A program made the position numbers and the translations under genes. Shown piece by piece: positions 1-12,075 of a stretch of 64,000 bases of DNA. Source of the DNA: Macrobrachium rosenbergii (lineage: Eukaryota > Arthropoda > Malacostraca > Decapoda > Palaemonidae). The notes beneath the pieces are model-generated. The model saw nothing but the letters and a program-made list of their open reading frames with translations, did not search any database and was not told the origin of the DNA. The DNA lies in NCBI RefSeq assembly GCF_040412425.1, contig NC_089788.1, positions 70,309,220 to 70,373,219 of the forward strand. Direction: 5' to 3'. Every line of letters starts with the position of its first letter. The stretch's first letter is position 1.

Positions 1-332
1 TTTCATTAACAGCTGTAAAACTTTGCAATGAAAGCAGTAATTCTTTCACAGTTATTAACATCAAATCAGCTAAATAAAAATTACGACTGAGTCACTTCCA
101 AAACTTACTCGAGAATTTTCAACCAATAACAGGAGACTTGATACCCACATCCAATTCGAGGCCATAATTGCTATACTGGGGGCTGGGTAGTGATGAATTA
201 CAGCATTAGATATGAATGACCTTTGTTGCCTAAATGACAGTGAAACACATTTTTTCTGAAATGCAAGGAGTTTTTTCATCAGTTGACCTAATTGTGTTCT
301 TCCTTATATTGCAGTTATCTGTAAAATGGTGA

Positions 333-572
333 TCACTTTTTCTCCAAAGCAGCATAACTGCACATACTCCTCATCATGATATCCAAAGAGCTGACTGGAA
401 TATGTTACACACTAGAGAAATTCCTCCACATCAATACTTGAGGGAACATAGTGAAGCTAAATTCATGAAGTTCATTACCAACACCACAGACCAAGATATT
501 CCTCGCTCCTCTAGTACTCTTTCCAACACAAAGTCACCTGATGGTCTGCTTCGTGACAGAATTGATGAAACT
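333..572 (+). other. Unrecognised open frame in the 5' intron region of NDUFAF1
   Basis: An open frame with normal amino-acid composition (for example HHDIQRADWNMLHTREIPPH) ends in TAA at 570-572. It follows a pyrimidine tract and an AG (aaagcag). No start codon is linked to it, and degraded coding-like sequence continues beyond the stop (NVKEKLQETSKSTTQAR). It does not match the part of NDUFAF1 expected before the CIA30 domain. It may be an exon of another transcript, a pseudogene fragment or a mobile-element scrap. Confidence 0.2.
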
Positions 573-1494
573 TAAACATTCAGTAGGGAGATGACTTGAA
601 ACGTTAAAGAGAAGTTACAAGAAACTTCAAAATCGACAACCCAGGCAAGATAAAATGTCACACAAATGGTCCCCATTGGTATAGAAATAGGTGTACTGAA
701 ATCAGCATATAATGTCTGCTAGATTTAGAAAAGAAACGATGAGAGGAAGAATTATATCGTTGTGGTAGCTTGTATGTGATATATTCAGTGGTACCCTTTT
801 AAGGTGAATATGGCAGAGATTCTGCAGAAACAATGGAAGTTTTACTAGTCCTCTAAGACCTCATTTTTAAAATGGGTTTTGGACCAGTTAGTATTTTAAA
901 ATTAATTTTAAGATGCACACAACAACATTTGTCAGATGCAGATTGCAAGTTTTTTATAGGAATTATAAATAATAAAAGGCCAAAAAGTAAAAGTATGCTC
1001 AGTGATGGATAACCTAAACACACACTGTATTTATAAATTTTTTTATGCCATCTATCATTGTTTTCACTTTTAATACCCACAGGGTAAATAGCACATCACA
1101 GTCCTCAGCTGCTTACAGTACATGTAAGATAAGATTATTACATAATAAAATATATACGGTATAAAATGTGTAATAATATATAGACATAATTATTAGAATT
1201 GAGTTTTTTATGTAAACATGAATAACCATTACAGTCATAGCCATTACTATATTGTGTCTTTATAATACACCTTCATGTATATATGCATATACAGTATACA
1301 GTATAGTATGTAATGGTTATGATAGTTGAGGTATTCATATAATTATAAATACCATTCATATTTACATATACTGTATACAAAATATATAAAGAGTAGAGGA
1401 ATGATAAACAATATCAGTGTGTGTATGCAATGTATACCTATACTGAATTTACATATATACGTATAGTGTACTTTATTTTTGATTTTCTATTTAG

Positions 1495-1649
1495 GTGATA
1501 TGGACAAGATGTGGGTTCTCAAAGAAAATAAAGATCTGGAGGAATGGGTGGTAACATGTGACAAGGACCACAATGAAGGTTTTAGTTCAGGAGCAGTTAC
1601 TTTGTCTCCAACAGGCCATGGGTTATTCTCTGGTGAACTGTCTACACAG
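1495..1649 (+). CDS. NDUFAF1: NDUFAF1 exon (start of CIA30 domain)
   Basis: The exon follows the acceptor tttctatttag and ends CTACACAG before gtaagg. It contributes the first strands of the CIA30 fold ([20 protein letters not shown]). It starts with the last two bases of a codon split by the upstream intron. Confidence 0.9.
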
Positions 1650-3830
1650 GTAAGGCAGTTAGATTGCACTGATCTAACTGTTTTCTTTGGAATTTCTTTT
1701 AGGAACAAAAACCCTCCATTTTGCTTATCATATAAACTGCTTGTAAACTGGTAAGCAGGCCATATAATTAGTTGCCTCTTTATGAAGATTGTGGATTTAA
1801 TGAGTGGTTTTTCCTTGGCTTACCAGTCATACTGTAAGCAAAAGTGAATAAATAACGATAATAATAATTTTGTATTTTTCAGACGTTATTCTGAATGATT
1901 CATGTTTATACTGTTATATGAAGAATAAAGTACCTTACAGTTAAGTATGTTATTGTGTACAGGTCTTCTTCTTCTTCTTCTTCTTCTTCTTCTTCTTCTT
2001 CTTCTTCTTCTTCTTCTTCTTCTTCTTTCAACCTCCTTCTTCTTCCCCCAGGTCCCACCTCAGGGTAATTGCTTTAGAGATATAGTTAAGTTTTCTATCT
2101 TATCAGGAAACAAATAATGTAATCTTTCAGACTATATTTGGAAAACTTATGAATGAATGAAAAAGATTGAAAAATCCTAGACACATCATTGCATTAGTCA
2201 CATTAAATAAAAGAGAGATTAGTGTAAACTAATGTAAAAGAGAGGAAATACCACAAAAGCAGAAAGAAGTATTAAAATTGTTATGGTATTTATTATAGAA
2301 GAATATACATAAGTATTGGTTGCCCATAAGATCAAGAGCAATGTAATATTAAATACTTTGAGATTTAGACTTAGGACCAGATACTCAACATTTCCCGCCA
2401 CATGCAGTGGCTACATCTTGTCAGCTTTTTGTATTGGTAGTGAATGAGCAAAGGAATTAACAGTAAAAGCAGGGACAGTGATCGGTAGTAATGAGGTGCA
2501 TGTAATCTTAGTACAGAACTTGGATAATTCCATTTATAGTATTGTGATGCTATCTCAAAATCAAGAAGTTTTAGGAAAATTACAGTGATCTTGGTATGTT
2601 ATTTTGAACAGCCAAAACATATACATTTCAGCTTTTATTGTGTATTATATTGTTTGGGTTGAGTTTTTCAAAAACTCAAGTTTTAAGATAAATTAAATTA
2701 TTTTTGTTCCAGGTTCCTAAAGATGGTGTGGTTAAAAAAGCAGGGTATGTCAATATGAGGTCTCTTCGTCCAAGGGTGAGTTGCTGTGTAATTGATAGTT
2801 TTTTATTGTGTTTTTGTGTTGTATTATACTTGTATGGGCATTAGAATATAATTAAAATATTATTGTTAGTAATCTAAATGAAACATCAAATACAAGAAAT
2901 ACAGTGTAATTGCTAACTACTGTTTAACTAAGATGGTTAATTCATTATCGCAAATACACATTGGAACATCATGAGAGTACAGGTAGTTAATGTTCATGCA
3001 GAGGTACAAGAAATGGGACTTGAAACTACTTAAGACTTTTAGATCCATCTATATGGGTGCAATACTTATGCCTTACTCCCATTTTGTTTTAAGAGAAACA
3101 GAAGCATTTGGAGAGTTTCATGGCACATGGAAGAGCTGATCATAAGTAATAGATTTGAGGTAAAAATAAACTTTTTATTACAGAAATCCTTCAAGCGTGA
3201 AACATATTTAGACTGGTCTGAATACAATACATTGGAGTTACGTGTTCGTGGAGATGGGCGTTCATATCTTATAAATATTTCGACTGCCGGATACTTTGAC
3301 ATAACCTGGAATGATATTTATTCATATGCTTTGTACACAAGAGGAGGTCCTCATTGGCAGCTTACCAGGGTAAGTATGTATATGTGTTCATTTTCATTCT
3401 TGTAGTGAATTTATACTTAGGCTATGAACAGCTTAATTGTCAGATTTCTTTAGTTTTCCATGCTGAAATTTTTACTTTTTATTTAAGACCAGATCATAGG
3501 GTGAATAAATATTGGACTTGGTGGTCTCATAAGGGTGCTCTGTAACTATAGTTAAATATATAAAATGTAGATACACTTAGGTAATGTTTAATTTTCCATT
3601 TCTTTCAGATTCCCTTTTCCAAGTTCTTTCTGAGTAGCAAAGGTCGCATTCAAGATAAGCAATGTGCCATTCCTCTCGACAGAGTAGTTTCTTTGGGTAT
3701 TTCAGCAGGTGACAAAATTAATGCCCCATTTAGATTAGAAATAGATTATATAGGCGTTTATTGTGATCCTGATCACACTGAAGAATTTGCCTATGAAATG
3801 TATAAATTACCTAAATTTTATATATATTAG
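1495..3830 (+). CDS. NDUFAF1: NDUFAF1 / CIA30, 3' four exons (partial, 5' end outside window)
   Basis: Complex I intermediate-associated protein 30 is a mitochondrial chaperone needed to assemble the membrane arm of NADH dehydrogenase. Four exons are visible: 1495-1649, 2713-2775, 3184-3369 and 3609-3830 (stop TAG 3828-3830). All have AG acceptors and GT donors, and the internal junctions are phase 0. The translation follows the animal CIA30 domain closely: [10 protein letters not shown], then [19 protein letters not shown], then YTRGGPHWQ, then [18 protein letters not shown], then [19 protein letters not shown]. The C-terminus ends within a few residues of the usual family end. The first visible exon begins 2 bases into a codon, so upstream exons with the N-terminal mitochondrial presequence must exist; I did not find them in 1-1494. 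Domain assignment is secure by motif reading; the orthologue name is inferred from domain order and length. Confidence 0.93.
1964..2027 (+). repeat. (TTC)n microsatellite in NDUFAF1 intron
   Basis: About 21 uninterrupted TTC units in the intron between the first two visible exons. The strand is strictly pyrimidine, so it could form triplex (H-DNA). Confidence 0.95.
2713..2775 (+). CDS. NDUFAF1: NDUFAF1 63-nt microexon-sized exon
   Basis: Acceptor tttttgttccag and donor gtgagt flank 21 codons reading [20 protein letters not shown]. This matches the family's segment leading into the S/N-x-R-P turn before the DW motif. Phase 0 at both ends. Confidence 0.9.
3184..3369 (+). CDS. NDUFAF1: NDUFAF1 central CIA30 exon
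   Basis: Sixty-two codons between cttttTattacag and gtaagt. It carries the most conserved core of CIA30: [19 protein letters not shown] and the TRGGPHWQ motif. Confidence 0.93.
3609..3830 (+). CDS. NDUFAF1: NDUFAF1 terminal exon
   Basis: Acceptor atttctttcag, 73 codons and a TAG stop. It begins IPFSKFF and ends with the [11 protein letters not shown] signature followed by a short lineage-specific tail. Confidence 0.93.
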   Translation: MPFSKFFLSSKGRIQDKQCAIPLDRVVSLGISAGDKINAPFRLEIDYIGVYCDPDHTEEFAYEMYKLPKFYIY

Positions 3831-3887
3831 CATAAATTTAGAATAAGGTTTGTAAAGCTGATATTTTAAATGTGTAAATTTGAATGT

Positions 3888-3893
3888 AATAAA
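3888..3893 (+). promoter_or_regulatory. Polyadenylation signal AATAAA for NDUFAF1
   Basis: A canonical AATAAA lies 58 bases after the stop codon, followed by T-rich sequence and a TG-rich element (tgtgag), as expected for the 3' end. It implies a very short 3' UTR. Confidence 0.75.
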
Positions 3894-4700
3894 GCAATTT
3901 TTTTTTAATGTGAGTTTTTGCCCTTAAATTTAGAAGTTCACCCTAATTAAGACTTTTAGATTTTGAGGGGCTCCCAAAATTCTACTGGCAAAGTGCACAT
4001 TGACTGATTATGGACACAATGATTTTTTCTTTTATTGTTGGCTGTGATTTCAATTTTCTTGGTATAAAGCTGGTTTTGGTGTCATTTTAAAGATGAATAT
4101 CTGCAGTCTATTATGCAAATTAAAAAATTGAAAACAGCATAAATAAGAAGTCAAAATGACAAAGTTTGCAGAAAATTTTCAGTTGATGCCATCATCTGAC
4201 ATCATTAGAATTTCAAGGGTTGGTAATAGGGCGACATTCTTTGAAGTTATCAAAATCTCAAAGGATTAAGTGTCTGGTTTTAATACTACAATGATCCATC
4301 TCATTAATGGCCACTTTGGGTGTCTAACCTTTCCATTAAGTGTCAATATCTGTCAATGTTTCTTTAAAGCAGTGGACTTCATGTAACCTACCATCTACAT
4401 TCTTTTTTACATTTATCCAGTATTTGCTTGTTTAGATTGCCAGTCTAGAGGATAACACTTTTAAAACAATGAGAAGAACCATAGGTGAAAAGATAACTAT
4501 GCATTAGCGCATACAAATTTTTTATATAGTAAACATTCGGTTCAATTTTATGCTCATTAGAAAGGAGGCTGTACTGTAACGTGATGTGCCATAAAGTGTC
4601 GTCTTGTTGAGATCTAACTTCTGTGTCACCAACAGATGATGTTTGGCTCCATGCTTTTATTATTCCAAAACAGCAACTGGTCATTTAATCTGGCCTGCCT

Positions 4701-4842
4701 CCCTTAGGGGGTTTGTGCCTCAGTGGACACTTTTTCCTTATTCTCTTTCTTCCATTTCACTTTCCACCCTCTCCTAATAATTGTTTCAACATTATTTTTA
4801 GCACTCAATGACTTCATAGGTTCCAGCACTTAGTAAATTTTT
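4701..4842 (+). repeat. 0.3-kb repeat family, internally deleted old copy
   Basis: It keeps the order of family blocks: cctcccttagggggtttgtg, then ttctctttcttccat, then actttccaccctctcctaa, then gcactcaatgacttcatagg. The middle and other segments are missing and many substitutions are present. Confidence 0.65.
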
Positions 4843-5389
4843 TATTTCAATCCAATTTGATCTACTAAGATCACACATCATTGGTGCAAGACAGTGAACA
4901 TTAACATGTATTGCTGGGACAAAGGATTCTAATCAGAGAATCAAGCACAGAGCAAAAAATGAATTAAGAATAAATGTTACATATTGCAGTGCACTGTAGG
5001 TTGAGGTGCTTCTTGAGTCAACAGTCATCAATAAGTTTGAAGGAGTTGAAGTTATTCACGCAGTTACTCAAGTGCTTCACTGGATTTTTATGGTATTGTA
5101 ATTAATAAAATAACTTTATGGTTGTGTTATTTACAATGTTGACCATTGACTGGTGAAATTCATAGTTGTGGGATTCATTAAACTGAGGCCCATCGTTATT
5201 ATTTATATGCTATGCATGTTTTAAGTTTATTTTTAACCCAGTTTTAAACAAGATCCCAATAGTATAATTATCAATTTTTAAAAACTGTATCTGTTTTTTT
5301 TCTTGCAACCATATTTATAATAGATCACATTTGTAGTATTTGAATAGAATGGAAACTTCAGTCTTTTGTGTCAAACATGTGCAGTCAAC

Positions 5390-6990
5390 ATCAGCACTTC
5401 AATAAACCCTTAATACACTCCAACCCTGGTTTCCGTCAGACACTCCAAACTTCTTCAAATCATGTGCATACATCCTGAGAACCTTTTACTATACCTAGTC
5501 TGTGATTGGCCTCTTCTCTTACCCTACCATCATCCAAAATATTTACTGCCTCTTACAAGCTCCAAACAAACTTCACATTCATTAAAAAAACTTTATATCT
5601 CAGCAAGTTACCCTCAATAATATACATCCTCAGCACCCTCCAAATTGCCTTTATTAATTCTGTCATAAGCTTTCTCTAGGCCTATGTATGCCACACTCAG
5701 CATTTTCCCTTCACTCTCAAAATTGTCACGTATCTGTTTCATAAGAAACACTTGATCCATGTACCCTCTTCCTCGTCTCATGTGTCACTTTTATTTCCTT
5801 ATCAAACCTTTCATCTGTTTTTCAATCAAAATCCTGCAAAGCACATTTCATGGTATACTAAGCAAATTTATGCTCCTATTGTTTTGCCAGTCTCCATTAT
5901 ACCCTTTACCCTTATACAAATGAACAATTTTTACTCCCACCCGTTACCTTGGAACCTTCTTGCAAACCTTAATCAGCCACACGGTCATACTTTCACTGCT
6001 GTATTATGACAGCATCTCACTTGTAATCCCATCAACTCTTAGTGTCAATTCATTTTCACCTTCTAATTACCCTCCTCACATCCCCAGCAATCATGTTCAC
6101 AAGCACTCTCAAACTTGCCCTAACCCCTTCCATTCAACAAAACCTCAAACTTCTCACTCCATTAACCCATGATTGCATCCTCTTCAGACATCACCTCTCC
6201 TTCTGCAGTATTTGTTTTGAGATCCATTTGCTCATTAACCTTTCGCTCTTTATTTCTTTTCAGAACAATTACCTATTCTCCTTGAAATCTTTTGCTTACT
6301 TCCTCCCCCCTTTTTTTTATTAAGTACCCTCCGTTTCTCTCTCGAGTTCTTAACCATCTTATCCAGCCCCCTGTACTCCCCCACATAGTGCTGCGCTCTG
6401 TCTTGCAGCTGCACCTCTAAACTCGCGTTTCTTCATTCCACCACTTGCTGTCTTAATTATTCTCTCTTCCCACCTTCCTAAACCTTAATATATTTCCTGC
6501 TGATCCTTAAGCCCGTCCTGAAATTTTACTCACTTTTCTAATACTCCTTCAACTTCTGCAGCTAAAGTCCTTGCCCATTTTCATCTATTACCTTATTTGC
6601 CCTCTCACTTCCTTCTTACTGAATTCACTTGCCTCGGTTTAATTTTCACCCTTTCCTCTACTGTATATATTAACTATTTTATCAGATATACCTTTAGTCA
6701 CTCCCCTTCTCACCATTACAATAATCAGCTTACTATTCTATCTACTCTGAACTAATGCATAGTGTAACAAACTTTTTCCTGAAACATTTTCCCTTTCCCA
6801 AATGTGCTCCAGAACTCCATATCTGCTTACAATGCCACTTACCTTTGCATTTAAGTCACCTAGCACCACTGACCTTTATTCTCCAAACCCAGAAAGGTAT
6901 GGAGTCAAACTCTTTCAAAAAAGTCTTGTTTTGCTTAGTCAAAATATCCTCCTTCTGCAATATCTATTTACATTGCTGACCATATGCAAA
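5390..6990 (-). mobile_element. Decayed non-LTR retrotransposon with endonuclease and RT signatures
   Basis: Read on the - strand, 6837-6863 encodes GDLNAKV, the AP-endonuclease signature of LINE ORFs, preceded by an FLKEFDSIPFW-like segment. About 1.1 kb downstream comes RVDGITSEML (near 6030), then RGYMDQVFLMKQIRDNFESE and the reverse-transcriptase motif EKAYDRINK (near 5650-5680), then tracts resembling the region after it. Stops and frameshifts interrupt every frame, so it is non-functional. The pyrimidine-rich look of the + strand is simply the complement of this A/G-rich ORF. The class (RTE- or CR1-like) is not settled. Confidence 0.8.
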
Positions 6991-7364
6991 TAAATATGGG
7001 TACGGTGAGGTGACCTTATGCTTCCAGCCATTAGGTGACTGACTTCCACATCATGCTGGAGCCAAGGCTGCTATCATTTGCATTCTACCAAATGAATGTG
7101 TTATTTTTATTGGCCATGTCTGAAGGATCTTATTTGACATTTATGGAGCAGTTCCTCCCACCAAGGGGTACATAACCCATCACTAAGCACTGCTCTGCCT
7201 TGGGTCACATTATACATGATTCCCAAACCATTTATGCAATTCCTATGACAAGCAGGGAACGCTTCTGGAGCCGAAAGGTTGGCTCATCTGCCGTTTACAG
7301 TAGCTGATAAGCTGATGTGCTCTCATACATCACACACGCACACACACATACACACACACAGACA

Positions 7365-7388
7365 TATATATATATATATATATATATA
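7365..7388. repeat. (CA)n-(TA)n-(TG)n compound microsatellite
   Basis: A (CA)-rich run from about 7330 leads into (TA)12, followed by an alternating purine-pyrimidine tgtgtgtgcgcgcgtgtgt run, a classic Z-DNA-prone block. Confidence 0.85.
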
Positions 7389-7959
7389 CACGTATGTGTG
7401 TGCGCGCGTGTGTATAAACTAAATCAATAAGACGCCTTTTCATGGCTATCTTTGCTCATTCTTTTATCCTTTTCACACAGACCTATTTTATACATTACTA
7501 GATAAGAAAAAACAATAATTAAATGTTATAATAATCCATTGCTAGCAACAAACTTGACTCACTAGCACTTTTGTAGTTTCTGCTGGAGGACACTTTTGTA
7601 AACTTGTGCCTTGTCTATAAATTTCCAGAGTTGAATATAAAATCTCTGTGCTCCTAATCTGTACGTGTTTTTTTATGAAGTACTAGATTTTATTGAAACA
7701 TCAATTAAGGTTCGTATTTTTCTGATTATGTTGGTTGCAGTCAAAGACTTTGGTTTCCGTGCCATATGGAAATCAAATGAATATTTGCAGTAATGCCGGT
7801 CTTGGGGAAAAAGTAAAATCTATCAAGCTCTATCAGTTCTTACTAAAATTGAGAATTGCTGAAATATTTTCAATTTTCTTGTTTTCTTCTTTGTTTTTTT
7901 ATTCTTATTTAAAGAATAGACGCGAATCAAGATAATCTGGCAACTCTAAACAATTAGAG

Positions 7960-8250
7960 TTGTAAAGAAGTGTTCGATTCCTCCGTCGCCATTTCTGTTC
8001 GAGTGTCTGTGGCGTTTTGTGTTGTGTTTAATTTGAAGTTTTATAATTACGTACTTATAGAAATTGTGTGCAATTCTGGGGATTTGTGAGCTTAGAATAA
8101 GCGGACTTATGTACGGTAGGCGTACTCGTCCATGTGGTAGCCAAAACAAATAGTGCCTGCTTGTCGTAGGCCTAGCCTGACCTTCCCTAACCCAGTCTAC
8201 GATGGATATTGAGTTACTCGGCGTAGGCCTATGAAGGATTTATGAATGGG
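7960..8250 (+). other. Possible non-coding first exon
   Basis: This block is less AT-rich than its surroundings, holds several taggcct motifs and ends in ATTTATGAATGG followed by a strong donor, gtaagtg (8251). It has no long open frame. It could be an alternative 5' UTR exon feeding the coiled-coil gene, whose start codon lies just after a usable acceptor (ccggtgatag, 15519-15528). This is speculative. Confidence 0.2.
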
Positions 8251-8811
8251 TAAGTGTTTTATTTGTCTCCGGGTTATATATCAAGTAGTTTTTGTTGAAA
8301 ACATTTCTCTACATTTAGTATGTGTTGGTAGCTGTATTCCTTAAGGAAATATAGGTTATAGGCTTAATCTAGTATTCGGAGTGCAATTATTGAAGCATGC
8401 AGACTAGGTCTAATTGGCAGATGTTATTTACAAATACATAATCGTCACAAAGTTTAGAATAAAGGAATTGCGGTAGGTATTGATGTGATTTTTGACGGTT
8501 TTGCCATTGATGTCGGAAATGGTTGGTTAATACATCCCACTGAAGTGTATCGGTAATGGTGGACCAAAGCTGGAGGAATAGGCCTAAAAAAATGTGTGAA
8601 ATAAGGATGTGTATGGTGACCTGCCATATACACACCATTTTAGGTGGCCATAAATAAGTTAAACATAATTTTCCTACAGACTGTACCACGTTAATTTGCC
8701 CATTGCAGTGGCATCCCCAAAAGTAATGGGCAATCCCCTTCCATACCCCCCCCCCTGCTTAACCTGATCTTAGGCATAAATCACTGGCCCCAGTCCCACT
8801 GTGGTTCCCCA

Positions 8812-8925
8812 TGGTTCCTCCTGTTATACTTGTCAAACCTTTTTACTGTCGATTTCTGTTTCATCGCCGAATGACCTCATAGGTCTCAGTGCTTGGCCTT
8901 CGGTTTAAATTCTATATTCAGTTGA
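8812..8925 (+). repeat. 0.3-kb repeat family, 3' part
   Basis: It starts at ggttcctcctgttatactt and runs through the tcgccgaatgacctcatagg and cagtgcttggcc blocks to taaattctatattc. The 5' half is missing. Confidence 0.75.
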
Positions 8926-11015
8926 GTTCAATTGATGGTTGTTGTACACCTCCAAATACGGCTTTTTTTTTCATGAATTCGTAGCCTAGGTCTTTTGGAA
9001 TTTAGACGCTTCACCAAGACCAGACTCAGTGTAGGGCATACAGAGTTTGACGTAAATGAAGCTAAAATTCTTTAAAAAAAAAAAACCTATCTCCTCTTTA
9101 TTGCTACTAGACTTGACATAAAGTAATTCATGTCATTAGAGGAATCATGGCAACATTTAGAAAACTGCTTATCTTTAGTTAATGGCACATGTATTATTAA
9201 AAAAAAATTGACATGACAGTACATTAGACTAAATAGGACTTCAATATTTCTTAAAAGTAATATCCAGCGTATTTTGAGGAATTTGTTTATAATTTTATTG
9301 AAATTTATTGAAATACCCAGCCATATTAATAATGCTGTAACTGATTGTTCCAAAAATAACACACACTCCTAGCTTTCTTACATAATAAGCTGTGTTGTTG
9401 GTGTTCCATGAGTATGGTTTTACCATTCAAACAATTTAGGGAGCCAGAGTGACAAACCATTTTTATATGTTTTCCAGAAAAACATAATTATGTATCATAC
9501 AACCATGGTGATACTTGATTTGAACTTTTCAAGAAATTAATTTTTCAAGAAATTCATCGATTTGATCATGGTGAGAAATTAATTTGTCAAGAAATTCATC
9601 CAGAAGTTGCAATTTTAATATATATAATATGATACATAAAGTTCCATCTTAACCTAGGCTCCATGTAATTTCCTCCCCCACCTTGGCAATGAGAAGCCCA
9701 GAACTCACTCCCGCCCGAGTCTATGACAACTTTATGCTAAACTTAATGAATCCTGACATCACGTACAGTGCTGGGCCTTGCTCCCCTTCAACTAATATTT
9801 CGTAATCTTGTGTAAAAGAGGTTCAACCCCCCTCCTGGATCCTTGCTAAAACCTCTAGGCTGGAAAGTGAAGAGTTTGTTCCCGCATGTATAACCATGGC
9901 AGGTAGTCATTTGGCCAGATCATCGGATGAAGACTTTTATACACTACCTTGTTGCTTGTAACCTTTGCAAAATTTTAAAGTAGAGGCCTTATTCATAAGT
10001 TGGCATACATTTAACGGATATGCTGTTTCCACTGTAGTCCACAAGAGTGTGGAATGTCATCTGTGCATCACACACTGCAAAATCAGAACTGAAGAGCTAC
10101 TGCTTGATTTAAAGAAAAATGTGAGATTAGATGTGACATATTGATATAAGGTCTCTTAATTAACTGGAAGTAGCCTACTTGGGGCTGATTGCAAGTGTTG
10201 AACATAAGTGTCCAAAAGCACAAATATAGGGAGTCTAAAATGAAATACATACTGTACTAAAAAGTTTTTGGAGCCATTCTTTGAATGGATGTAAGATTAG
10301 GATTGATGTTAAATAAATTCTGTTTTGCACTGCAATTTCCAGTGACCTGTTTTAGCTATTATGTAATGCATAAGATCCCATATACCATAGTTTATAGAGA
10401 TAGGTCTGTAGTTCAATCAACCTTCCTGGACATGGCATAGGTTCTATGATTGCCAGTGCTTGTGGCACATTTGACCTTTACCCTGTATCTCCTGTGCTCA
10501 GTACCAAGTGAACCTTTTGCAGGTGTTGGACATGGTGAATGCCTGTTCGATCAAGCAATGCTATTTTAAAGGCAAATATTGCCTGTGTCTGGTCTGTTGC
10601 CTTGCTTTTGTAGGGAGCGATCACCAGTCTGACTCCCATTCGGTTACAAATACTACTTTCTGTGCAGGGACTGTACTTGAGGAAATGATTGAACATTCCT
10701 GTTGTAGTTTGTTGCTAGGAGGTCTTCCCAGACATGAACTCATGAGGACTCCCAAGGGAAATCAGCCTGCAGAGAGAGACAAGTTATAGAAGGTGATATA
10801 TAAATAAATATGAAGGAATAGAAAATAAAGCTGGTACATCTAAATTTAGAGATGTCAGCAGAGATTAGGAATGAGTTTGCTCCTTCTTTAAACATTTGGA
10901 GATCAGAATACTATTCCACAACTGCACTTTGCAAACTATTCCACGTTTTAGTTGCAGCCAAGGCAAAACTCTTACCAAACTGAGTACAGCAGTGCTAAAG
11001 CTATTAACTAGAAAA

Positions 11016-11262
11016 CCCCGTAGGGGTTAGTGCCGTCAGAGCACCTTCCTTCAGCCCCTAACTGCAACTTCTTTCATTACTTTTACTGTACCTCCATTCA
11101 TATTTTTTCTTCCATCCAAATTTTCACTTCTCTAACAATTGTTTCATAGTGCAACAGCGAGGTTTTCCTCCTGTTACACCTTTCAAGCCTTACTGTCAAT
11201 TTCCCTTGCAGCGCTGAATGACCTTGTAGGTCCCAGCGCTTGGCATCTCGCCAAAATTCTAG
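11016..11262 (+). repeat. 0.3-kb repeat family, near-complete copy
   Basis: It contains the ordered family blocks ccccgtaggggttagtgccg, agcccctaactgcaac, ctctaacaattgtttc, tagtgcaacagcgaggtttt and cagcgctgaatgacc. It lacks the gcactgtaggcattac block found in other copies. Same orientation as all other copies seen. Confidence 0.85.
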
Positions 11263-11419
11263 CCTGCCTAGTGTTTAGAGCAGAAACAGCTAGGTCAGGT
11301 AAAGAAGAGTGCAGAGGATGTTTGTCATCGCAGTTTATTTATTGTAACAAATCTATTGAACTCAATTTTCATCTATGCCAGAAATTAACATTAAAAGTTG
11401 GCAAAATAAACTTAACTCC

Positions 11420-12075
11420 GTCCAAGAGTTGGAGATGAAAGTCAACACTGGAAGACTACACTGGAGAAGAAAAGTTGAAACACTATTGTATATAATAGCT
11501 TCATTCCGGAACACTGTATTGTAAAATATTGCCTCAAGATTCCAATTTTCTGAGAAACAGAGGAAGAAGTATTACTTATATGTTTCTCAAAAGTCATTGT
11601 CTTTTCAAGAGTTACACCTGAAATCTTAAAGAGAGTCACTGACATTTAGAACCTTAACATTGAAATGTAAATCAGAAAGTAAAGGCTTTGAGTTTTAGAA
11701 GCATTAAGCTTCATGCCTCAAAGCCTGCCCCACTCATGAATACAGGCCAGATTTTTATTGAAGGATTCTACAACGAAAGACCTACGGCCAAAAATGGAAC
11801 AACAGCTAAAAGAGTAGCATTATCAGTGTATGCTGTCAGTTTGTTCTCCAGACCTTGCCACATGTCAGCAGTATAGATAATAACACCTGAAATGGCATTA
11901 CTAAAGCTACTATACTGGTCATCAACCACCGCACCCTCATCAAGAGCACTCTGCAAGATGGTAGGTATTGACAAGTACCAAGGCCTTTATGAAAACCAAA
12001 CTGTACTGATGACTTGGATAAAACAGGGGTAATTGAAATCTACCTTATTTCTGGGGGCATGAGGTCAGGCTTAGT
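11420..12075 (-). mobile_element. Jockey-like non-LTR retrotransposon relic (reverse transcriptase)
   Basis: On the - strand the order of motifs is that of a Jockey-clade RT. ISITPVLSK and QFGFHKGLGTC come first (12040 down to 11950), then a gap, then VVDDQYSSF. Next is SGVIIYTADMWQGLENKLTAY followed by TDNATLLAVVP, in which the catalytic YADD box has become YTDN. Last is LFKISGVTLEKTMTFEKHI followed by SQKIGILRQ (11640 down to 11530). Frames shift between segments and an internal deletion removes part of the palm, so the copy is dead. Identification rests on motif order from established Jockey-type RT proteins. Confidence 0.85.

Noticed and set aside
333..572. Missing upstream exon of NDUFAF1
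   Set aside because: The frame ends in a stop and the peptide does not resemble the segment before the CIA30 domain; kept only as an unrecognised frame.
5752..6323. Several + strand frames of 70-93 codons rich in Ser, Pro and His
   Set aside because: They are complements of the - strand LINE relic with its GDLNAKV and EKAYDR motifs.
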